Shown: piece by piece, positions 8,064 through 13,643 of the stretch
Layout: each line of letters begins with the position of its first letter
How positions within the stretch are numbered: position 1 is the first letter of the stretch
Source of the DNA: JBBRBB01 sp038206235
GTDB lineage: Bacteria > Bacteroidota > Bacteroidia > Chitinophagales > Chitinophagaceae
Assembly: GCA_038206235.1 (NCBI GenBank)
Contig: JBBRBB010000048.1
Coordinates: 1 to 15,306 of the forward strand
Direction: 5' to 3'
DNA length: 15,306 bases
Translations under genes and position numbers: made by a program
Notes under the pieces: model-generated
The model's database searches: none
Told to the model about the DNA's origin: nothing
What the model saw: only the letters and a program-made list of their open reading frames with translations

Positions 8064-9803
8064 ATGGGAAATCTCCAGATAAAAAAACAACCTAAAAAAT
8101 ATGATGCAGTTATCATTGGTTCCGGCGCCGGCGGTGGTATGGCTGCTTATGTTTTATCAAAAGCAGGTTTAAAAGTTTGCCTGCTCGAAGCCGGACCAAT
8201 GTATGACCCCGCAAAGAATTCTCTTCAATTAAAAAATCCATGGGAATCTCCGCGACGTGGCGCCAGCACTAAGTTTCGTCCCTTTGGCGATTTTGATGGA
8301 TGTTATTGGGGATGGGAAATTGATGGCGAACCTTACACACATATTGGCGATACAAAATGGGAATGGTGGCGCGCAAGAATGCTGGGTGGAAGAACCAATC
8401 ACTGGGGAAGAATTTCTTTGCGCTTTGGCCCCAAAGATTTTAAACGCCGCAGCATTGATGGGCTTGGTGATGACTGGCCTATTGGTTATGAAGATGTAAA
8501 ACCTTATTACGATAAATTAGAAAAACTCGTTGGCGTATTTGGCACAAATGAAGGTTTGGAAAATGATCCCGATGGAATTTTTCTTCCTCCTCCGAAACCA
8601 CGCCTGCATGAATTGATGATAAAAAAAGCAGCAACAGGTATTGGTATTCCTGTAATTCCTTCACGCTTATCTATACTTACAAAAAAAATAAATGATGAAA
8701 GAGGCGTTTGCTTTTATTGCGCACAATGCGGACGCAGTTGTAAAGTATATGCCGATTTTTCTTCATCATCTGTGTTGATAAAGCCTGCAATAGCAACAGG
8801 CAATTGTGATGTGATTACAAATGCAATGGCCCGTGAGATATTAACTGATGCAAATGGTTTGGCAACTGCCGTTTCATACATAAATAAAGATGACATGCAG
8901 GAGTACCAGGTTAACGGCAGAACGATAATACTCGCAGCAAGCGCCTGTGAGAGTGCAAGGTTAATGCTCAATTCAAAATCACCACGGCACCCGAATGGAT
9001 TAGCAAACTCAAGTAATGTGGTGGGAAAATATTTGCATGATTCCACCGGTGCAGGAATGAGCGGCGTGCTTCCGCAACTCTTTGGCCGCAAGCGTTACAA
9101 CGAAGATGGTGTTGGCGGCCTGCATGTTTATACACCGTGGTGGCTCGATAATAAAAAGCTCGATTTTCCGCGTGGCTATCACATTGAATATGGCGGCGGA
9201 ATGAATCAGCCCTCGTATGGTATTGGAGAAGGCATAGAAAGCATGAATGGAAAATATCAGGTGAATGGAAAAACAAAAGTTGGCGGCGGGTATGGTGCAT
9301 CACTCAAAGAAGATTTTCGTTTCTTTTATGGTGCAAGCATTGGCATGGCTGGTCGTGGTGAAGCCATTGCACGTGAAGACAGCTATTGCGAAATTGACCC
9401 CAATGTTGTTGATAAATATGGTATTCCTGTTTTACGTTTTCATACAACATATTCAGATTATGAAATAAAACAGGCGAAGCACATGCAGGAAACTTTCAAA
9501 GAAATCATGCATGCATTGGGTGCTGTAATTACGTGGGGCGGGGATGATGGTCCTGAAAATAATTATGGCCTGCACAATCCCGGCAACATTATTCATGAAG
9601 CTGGAACGGTAAGAATGGGCAGTGATGCAAAACGTTCCGCACTCAATTCATGGAGCCAGGCGCATGAGTGCAAAAATTTGTTTTGTGTTGATGGCGGGCC
9701 GTTTGTATCGCAGGCTGATAAAAATATTACATGGACAATACTTGCACTCTCAATGAGAACAAGTGAGCATATTATTGATGAGATGAAAAGAAGAACCCTC
9801 TAA
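8064..9803 (+). CDS. GMC-family FAD-dependent oxidoreductase
   Basis: This is the large flavoprotein subunit of a membrane- or periplasm-associated dehydrogenase of the glucose-methanol-choline family. The 579-aa protein starts with the FAD-binding Rossmann motif GSGAGGGMAAY (19-29) and LLEAG (40-44). The FAD-covering GGRTNHWG follows at 108-115. The C-terminal family signature is IIHEAGTVRMGSD followed by NLFCVDGGPF and KNITWTILALSMRT. A cysteine cluster C216-x2-C219-x2-C222-x3-C226 could hold an iron-sulfur cluster or a structural metal. The usual first catalytic His just before the conserved Asn is not evident (SQADKN). It has no signal peptide and probably leaves the cell bound to its Tat-exported partner encoded at 10320. 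Likely substrates are sugars, gluconate-like acids or glycosides (3-dehydrogenase type), but the sequence does not decide. Its last codons (ACC CTC TAA) lie inside the left repeat of the DUF559 cassette. Confidence 0.9.
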   Translation: MGNLQIKKQPKKYDAVIIGSGAGGGMAAYVLSKAGLKVCLLEAGPMYDPAKNSLQLKNPWESPRRGASTKFRPFGDFDGCYWGWEIDGEPYTHIGDTKWEWWRARMLGGRTNHWGRISLRFGPKDFKRRSIDGLGDDWPIGYEDVKPYYDKLEKLVGVFGTNEGLENDPDGIFLPPPKPRLHELMIKKAATGIGIPVIPSRLSILTKKINDERGVCFYCAQCGRSCKVYADFSSSSVLIKPAIATGNCDVITNAMAREILTDANGLATAVSYINKDDMQEYQVNGRTIILAASACESARLMLNSKSPRHPNGLANSSNVVGKYLHDSTGAGMSGVLPQLFGRKRYNEDGVGGLHVYTPWWLDNKKLDFPRGYHIEYGGGMNQPSYGIGEGIESMNGKYQVNGKTKVGGGYGASLKEDFRFFYGASIGMAGRGEAIAREDSYCEIDPNVVDKYGIPVLRFHTTYSDYEIKQAKHMQETFKEIMHALGAVITWGGDDGPENNYGLHNPGNIIHEAGTVRMGSDAKRSALNSWSQAHECKNLFCVDGGPFVSQADKNITWTILALSMRTSEHIIDEMKRRTL

Positions 9804-9824
9804 ATCTCCCTAAAGGGAGACTTT
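9791..9824. repeat. Left inverted repeat of the DUF559 cassette
   Basis: These 34 bp match the reverse complement of 10286-10319 at 30 positions. All four differences are transitions. The core is the hairpin TCTCCC-TAAA-GGGAGA (9805-9820). The repeat overlaps the last codons and stop of the GMC gene. Confidence 0.8.
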
Positions 9825-9872
9825 GAAACAGCGTGATAAAATATGAAACTATTTATTTTTTAAAGTTAGAAC

Positions 9873-10274
9873 ATGAGTAAATCACCCTACAAAAACGACG
9901 GAATGTTTGCAGGAGCAAACCCATTAATGTTTGCAAAGGCAAAAGATTTACGAAAGAATATGACTGATGCTGAAAAGATTTTATGGCAATATTTAAAAAA
10001 TGGAATAAAGAGTTTTAAGTTTAGAAGACAACATCCGATAGGAATTTATATTGCTGATTTTTATTGACATAAAATAAAACTGGTTATAGAATTAGATGGC
10101 TCAATTCATGAGCTTAAAGAAATACAGGAATATGATTTAATAAGACAGAAAGATTTGGAGAATATGGGCTTTCATATAATTCGGTTTACGAATAAGCAAA
10201 TAATGAATGAACGGGAAAAAGTAATGAACCAAATTGAAAATTTTGTTCTTGAAAAAATAAAAACGATTCAGTAA
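9873..10274 (+). pseudogene. DUF559 endonuclease-like gene broken by one in-frame TGA
   Basis: This is a 133-codon frame with TGA at codon 65 (10065-10067). Both halves read as one DUF559 protein, a Vsr-like member of the PD-(D/E)xK nuclease superfamily. Before the stop come MTDAEKILWQYLKN, FKFRRQHPIG and YIADFY. After it come HKIKLVIELDGSIHE, the second half of the predicted active site (E-x-D), and IIRFTNKQIM. The TGA falls between DFY and HK, where I recall Cys in relatives (DFYCH), so one base change from TGC or TGT explains it. No frameshift is present and the motifs are otherwise intact, suggesting recent loss or a sequence error. The gene sits in a cassette bounded by 34-bp inverted repeats, between two genes that normally pair. 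It is lysine- and AT-richer than its neighbours. Its role (DNA cleavage that mobilises the cassette?) is an inference. Confidence 0.85.
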
Positions 10275-10285
10275 CAAATCAAACT

Positions 10286-10319
10286 AAAGCCTCCCTTTAG
10301 GGAGGTTTGGAGGGTTTTT
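10286..10319. repeat. Right inverted repeat of the DUF559 cassette
   Basis: This is the partner of 9791-9824 in inverted orientation, with core hairpin CCTCCC-TTTA-GGGAGG (10290-10305). Compared with the left copy, the outer pair of this hairpin is changed on both sides (T:A against C:G), so base pairing is preserved. The repeat ends exactly at the ATG of the following gene. Confidence 0.8.
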
Positions 10320-10994
10320 ATGAACAGAAGAGAATCAATTAAAACAATTGCCATTACTACAATCGGCACTGGTTTACTTGCAGATGCTTGTAAATCCTCC
10401 AATAAAAAACCTGATACAACAGTTTCAAAATATTCGGCTCAGGCATTGAATATAGACCGCATGCCCGAAGAAAAAGCGCATGAGCAATCTTTAAAAAACC
10501 AGGGTAAATTTTTTACTATTGATGAAATGGCAACGATTACAATTCTTGCAGACATCATCATTCCAAAAGACGAAGTAAGCGGCAGCGCTTCAGATGCAAA
10601 AGTTCCTGAATTTATTGACTTCATTGTAATTGATATGCCCGAACATCAGGTTCCCATGCGTGGAGGTTTGCGATGGCTCGATATGCAATGTTTAAAACGG
10701 TATGAAAAATCATTTGCCAATTGCAATCAGCAACAGCAACTCGAAATGGTTGATGCAATTGCATATCCAACAAGCGCAAAATCTGAAATGGCGCAGGGTG
10801 CAGCTTTCTTCAACCTTATACGCAACTTAACAGCCAATGGTTTTTATACTTCGGAGATGGGGGTAAAAGATATTGGTTATATGGGCAACACTCCTAATCA
10901 ATGGAACGGTGTGCCTGATGATGTATTAAAACAATATGGTTTAAGTTACAGCGAAAAAGAATTAAAAGAATGTGTGAGCTTTGATAAAGTTTGA
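10320..10994 (+). CDS. Gluconate 2-dehydrogenase subunit 3-like protein (GMC partner)
   Basis: This is the small subunit of a GMC dehydrogenase complex. The 224-aa protein starts with a twin-arginine signal (NRRESIK, then a hydrophobic stretch) ending in ADAC at Cys 24, a possible lipid anchor. The mature part shows features of the subunit-3 family: FFTIDEMATITILADIIIPKDEVSGSASDAKVPEFIDFIV near residues 61-105, the GLRWLDMQC region, and FFNLIRNLTANGFYTSEMGVKDIGYMGN near the end. The known role of such subunits is to carry the flavoprotein through the Tat pathway and support it in the periplasm. No cytochrome c subunit follows, so the electron acceptor must be encoded elsewhere. It is separated from its partner by the DUF559 cassette, whose right repeat abuts this start codon and may supply its leader. 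Confidence 0.88.
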   Translation: MNRRESIKTIAITTIGTGLLADACKSSNKKPDTTVSKYSAQALNIDRMPEEKAHEQSLKNQGKFFTIDEMATITILADIIIPKDEVSGSASDAKVPEFIDFIVIDMPEHQVPMRGGLRWLDMQCLKRYEKSFANCNQQQQLEMVDAIAYPTSAKSEMAQGAAFFNLIRNLTANGFYTSEMGVKDIGYMGNTPNQWNGVPDDVLKQYGLSYSEKELKECVSFDKV

Positions 10995-11003
10995 TTGCAT
11001 TTT

Positions 11004-11064
11004 AAACCTCACAGGTTTTCGGGTACTTCGAAATTATTCCTTTTAAAAAAACCTGTGAGGTTTT
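11004..11064. repeat. AAACCTnnnAGGTTT repeat pair, copy 1
   Basis: AAACCTCACAGGTTTT (11004-11019) and AAAACCTGTGAGGTTTT (11048-11064) are inverted arms around a 28-nt spacer. Each arm is itself a small hairpin (AAACCT / AGGTTT) with loop CAC or GTG. It starts 10 bp after the stop of the subunit-3 gene and could work as its terminator. Confidence 0.75.
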
Positions 11065-11091
11065 GATTGAAATATTAAAAAGCGATACTAT

Positions 11092-11124
11092 AAACCTCAC
11101 AGGTTTTTAAAACCTGTGAGGTTT
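11092..11124. repeat. AAACCTnnnAGGTTT repeat pair, copy 2
   Basis: AAACCTCACAGGTTTT (11092-11107) and AAAACCTGTGAGGTTT (11109-11124) form a perfect 16-bp inverted repeat around a single T. It ends 14 nt before the ATG of the permease gene, so it lies in or near that gene's leader. Confidence 0.8.
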
Positions 11125-11138
11125 CAAAAATAACCTTC

Positions 11139-12440
11139 ATGCAAACTGCTTCAAAAAAAGTGCTTACCGGCTGGGCAATGTACGACTGGGCAAACAGCAC
11201 ATACAACCTTGTTATCACAACCACTTTTTTCCCTATCTATTTTACAGCAATCACAAAAAAAGTTTTTGGTTCAGAAACAATTCCATTCATTGGCAGAAAG
11301 TTTATAAACTCTTCTTTATACGATTATACACTGGGTACTGCTTATTTCATCATAGCATTATCTTATCCTGTTCTAACTTCTATTGCCGACACAAGAGGCA
11401 ACAAGAAAAATTTCATGCGCTTCTTCTGTTATATGGGTGCAATTGGCTGCAGCATGTTATATTTTTTTAAGGGCTATAACTTATGGTTCGGAATTATTTT
11501 TTTTATGATGGCAGCAATGGGTTATGTAGGCAGTCTTGTTTTTTATAATGCATTCCTGCCTGAAATTGCTGCGCCGCAAGACCAGGACAGAGTGAGCGCC
11601 AAAGGATTTTCTTTTGGATATATTGGCAGCGTATTAATGCAAATCATCGGTTTTGTTTTAGTCTTGATGTTAACTGATAAAGATCCTTTCCTTGGTCCGC
11701 GTATTACGTTTTTACTTGTGGGTTTATGGTGGGCAGGCTTTGCACAAATTACTTTTGCACGGCTGCCGGAAATTAAACGTGAGAAGCCGGTGACAACAAA
11801 TGTTTTCAGTGAGGGTTTTAAACAGGTTAAAAAAGTTTACAGCCAGGTAAAAACAATGCCTGTATTAAAAAGATATTTACGCGGATTTTTCTTTTACAGC
11901 ATGGGTGTGCAAACGGTAATGCTCGCTGCTACATTATTCGGAAGTAAATTATTAGGGCTTGATGATACCAAGCTTATCATCACTGTTGTATTAATTCAAT
12001 TGGTAGCTATTGCAGGCGCTGTTCTCATGAGCAGATTATCTGCTAAGTATGGAAACTTAAAAGTATTGATGGCTGTGATTATTTTCTGGGTAGGCATTTG
12101 TATTGCTGCATATTTTACTGCTCAATACAAAGAGAATGGCGGCGACCCCGAATATTATTTTTATGTTCTTGCTATGGCAGTTGGTTTGGTAATGGGCGGA
12201 ATTCAATCCTTAAGCCGCTCTACCTATTCTAAATTAATGCCTGCTACAAATAACACGGCATCATTTTTTAGCTACTATGATCTTACAGAAAAAATTGCAA
12301 TCGTAATCGGCATGTTCAGCTTTGGATACATTGAAGAGCTTACAGGCAGCATGAAAAACTCTGTGCTTTCATTAATAATATTTTTTGTAATTGGTTTTGT
12401 ATGGCTGTATTCTGCGTTAAGAAAACAAATAAAAACCTAA
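11139..12440 (+). CDS. UMF1-type MFS transporter
   Basis: This 433-aa inner-membrane permease belongs to the major facilitator superfamily, with about 12 predicted membrane helices. The N-terminal signature GWAMYDWANSTYNLVITT, followed by FFPIYF, marks the UMF1 family, whose bacterial members are often called Vacuole effluxer Atg22-like. A charged cytoplasmic loop near residues 213-245 (RLPEIKREKPV, FKQVKKVYSQVK) divides the two six-helix halves. A conserved loop GGIQSLSRSTYSKLMP lies near 355-370. The substrate is not known for this type; amino-acid efflux is described for Atg22 relatives in yeast. The gene is bracketed tightly by palindromic repeats, and its last codons (AAA ACC TAA) lie within a degenerate repeat arm, so the repeat probably supplied the present stop. 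Confidence 0.88.
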   Translation: MQTASKKVLTGWAMYDWANSTYNLVITTTFFPIYFTAITKKVFGSETIPFIGRKFINSSLYDYTLGTAYFIIALSYPVLTSIADTRGNKKNFMRFFCYMGAIGCSMLYFFKGYNLWFGIIFFMMAAMGYVGSLVFYNAFLPEIAAPQDQDRVSAKGFSFGYIGSVLMQIIGFVLVLMLTDKDPFLGPRITFLLVGLWWAGFAQITFARLPEIKREKPVTTNVFSEGFKQVKKVYSQVKTMPVLKRYLRGFFFYSMGVQTVMLAATLFGSKLLGLDDTKLIITVVLIQLVAIAGAVLMSRLSAKYGNLKVLMAVIIFWVGICIAAYFTAQYKENGGDPEYYFYVLAMAVGLVMGGIQSLSRSTYSKLMPATNNTASFFSYYDLTEKIAIVIGMFSFGYIEELTGSMKNSVLSLIIFFVIGFVWLYSALRKQIKT

Positions 12441-12513
12441 CAGATTTTAGAAACCTCTTAAACAAACCTCACAGGTTTTAAAAACCTCTGAGGTTTACTA
12501 AGGTGTTAGGTTT
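12433..12513. repeat. Nested AAACCTnnnAGGTTT repeats, copy 3
   Basis: The inner pair AAACCTCACAGGTTTT (12464-12479) and AAAACCTCTGAGGTTT (12481-12496) has one mismatch. The outer pair AAACCTAACA (12433-12442) and TGTTAGGTTT (12504-12513) is perfect and belongs to a variant of the same unit. The left outer arm includes the permease stop codon. It is a likely terminator for the permease and sits 14 nt before the next ATG. Confidence 0.75.
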
Positions 12514-12527
12514 ATTCTGAATCTTTT

Positions 12528-13475
12528 ATGAAACTATACACGATAAATACAGGAATGTTTAAGCTTGATGGCGGCGCAATGTTTGGTGTAGTTCCCAAAA
12601 GCATCTGGAATAAATTGAACCCAGCTGATGCAAACAATTTATGCAATTGGGCGATGCGAAGCCTTTTAATTGAAGAAGGAAATAAATTAATTCTGATTGA
12701 TAATGGCATTGGCGATAAACAGGATGATAAATTCTTCAGTCATTATTATTTGCATGGCGATGATACCTTGAATAAAAGCCTTGCTCAATATGGATTTCAC
12801 ACAGATGATATTACGGATGTTATTTTAACGCATCTCCATTTCGACCACTGCGGCGGTAGTATTATAAGAGATGGAGACAAATTAATTCCTGCATTTAAAA
12901 ATGCGGTGTACTGGAGCCATGAACAGCACTGGCAATGGGCTGTAAAACCAAACGACAGGGAGAAAGCATCTTTTCTAAAAGAAAATATTTTACCGATTAA
13001 AGAGAGCGGGCAGTTGAAGTTTGTAGCGGTCAGCAGTCAGCAGTCAGCAGTCAGCAGTCAGCAATCAGCAATCAGCAATCAGCCGTCAGCAGTCAACAGT
13101 CAACAGTCAGCTGTCAGCAGTGAAAACGAATCGCTTGAAACTATTCAATCAGAAATATCATCAAACATATCCTTCAAAATGGTTCATGGACATACGGCTG
13201 CCATGATGTTGCCGCAAATAAATTATCATGGCAAAACCATTGTGTACGTGGCAGACCTCATGCCCTCAGCAGCACATATACCCATACCTTATATTATGGG
13301 GTATGATATGTTCCCGTTAACAACGCTGTACGAAAAAAAATCATTTCTAAAAGAAGCCATACAAAATGATTACATTCTTTTCTTTGAGCATGACCCTGTA
13401 AATGAATGCTGCAGCTTGCAGCAAAAAGAAAAAGGAATAAGACAAAAAGATTGTTTTGCTCTGCAGGCGATTTGA
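12528..13475 (+). CDS. Metallo-beta-lactamase-fold hydrolase with an internal repeat insertion
   Basis: This zinc-dependent hydrolase of the MBL superfamily is 315 aa. The metal motif is H102-x-H104-x-D106-H107 (LTHLHFDHCGG), followed by H222 in VHGHTAAM, D243 in YVADLMPSAAHIP, and a C-terminal FFEHDP that gives the last His. The N-terminal part (INTGMFKLDGGAMFG, RSLLIEEGNKLILIDNGIGDK) is like that of the YtnP/AHL-lactonase-type group, so a lactonase or esterase role is possible, though the substrate cannot be read from sequence. Residues 168-198 come from thirteen 7-bp repeats, reading as a Ser/Gln-rich linker (VSSQQSA units). The segment falls between ESGQLKFV and FKMVHGHT, where relatives should have a short surface loop, so the fold can tolerate it. 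A cytoplasmic enzyme is expected, as no signal peptide is present. Confidence 0.88.
   Translation: MKLYTINTGMFKLDGGAMFGVVPKSIWNKLNPADANNLCNWAMRSLLIEEGNKLILIDNGIGDKQDDKFFSHYYLHGDDTLNKSLAQYGFHTDDITDVILTHLHFDHCGGSIIRDGDKLIPAFKNAVYWSHEQHWQWAVKPNDREKASFLKENILPIKESGQLKFVAVSSQQSAVSSQQSAISNQPSAVNSQQSAVSSENESLETIQSEISSNISFKMVHGHTAAMMLPQINYHGKTIVYVADLMPSAAHIPIPYIMGYDMFPLTTLYEKKSFLKEAIQNDYILFFEHDPVNECCSLQQKEKGIRQKDCFALQAI
13031..13121 (+). repeat. Heptanucleotide tandem repeat, 13 units, in coding sequence
   Basis: Thirteen contiguous units of CAGCAGT or close variants (CAGCAAT x3, CAGCCGT, CAACAGT x2, CAGCTGT). Six units are exact. Because 7 is not a multiple of 3, three units code for seven residues, and gain or loss of one unit would shift the hydrolase frame. 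A degenerate unit TAGCGGT precedes it at 13024-13030. Confidence 0.95.
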
Positions 13476-13643
13476 TGAGGGGAATATATATTCGACCTTC
13501 GAGGAATAAAACAGATTATATGATTTTCTGCCGTAAAAGAGGAACCTTGATCTGTCCCGATTAAGGAGCAACAGGCAATGCTACAAAGAACCTGCCGCTA
13601 AACGCCAAACGAGAAACGAGAAACACTTACTTTTGTTTCGTTC
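13476..13643. other. Intergenic region before gcvT, possible dispersed repeat
   Basis: This 168-bp gap has no gene. It has a patterned look (ATTCGACCTTCGAGGAAT at 13489-13506, CTGCCGTAAAAGAGGAACC at 13529-13547) more like a degraded dispersed element than a plain leader. Short direct repeats ACGAGAAAC occur at 13610-13625. I see no glycine riboswitch core. Confidence 0.3.
13628..13635 (+). promoter_or_regulatory. Candidate -7 element of gcvT
   Basis: TACTTTTG matches TAnnTTTG exactly and ends 8 nt before the ATG, so the transcript would be nearly leaderless. No TTG box is found at the expected -33 distance, which lowers confidence. Confidence 0.3.

Noticed and set aside
8968..9303. Long antisense open frames inside the GMC gene
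   Set aside because: They are shadows of a clearly coding frame and contain no motifs.
10065..10113. UGA at codon 65 as a selenocysteine codon, with a GCTCA/TGAGC hairpin downstream
   Set aside because: The hairpin is about 31 nt after the UGA, too far for a bacterial SECIS, has only 5 bp, and lies in codons for the active-site motif. A nonsense mutation is simpler.
11004..11124. CRISPR-like repeats
   Set aside because: The repeats are inverted pairs of about 16 bp with unequal spacers and no cas genes; they behave as palindromic elements.
13031..13121. CRISPR array
   Set aside because: The repeats are contiguous 7-mers without spacers and lie inside a coding frame.
13407..13423. TGCTGCA/TGCAGCA palindrome near the end of the MBL gene
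   Set aside because: It is short (7-bp arms) and codes for a segment that aligns naturally with the family's C-terminus, so an insertion is not supported.
13476..13643. Glycine riboswitch upstream of gcvT
   Set aside because: No tandem aptamer core or conserved purine-rich motifs are visible, and the predicted promoter leaves almost no leader.
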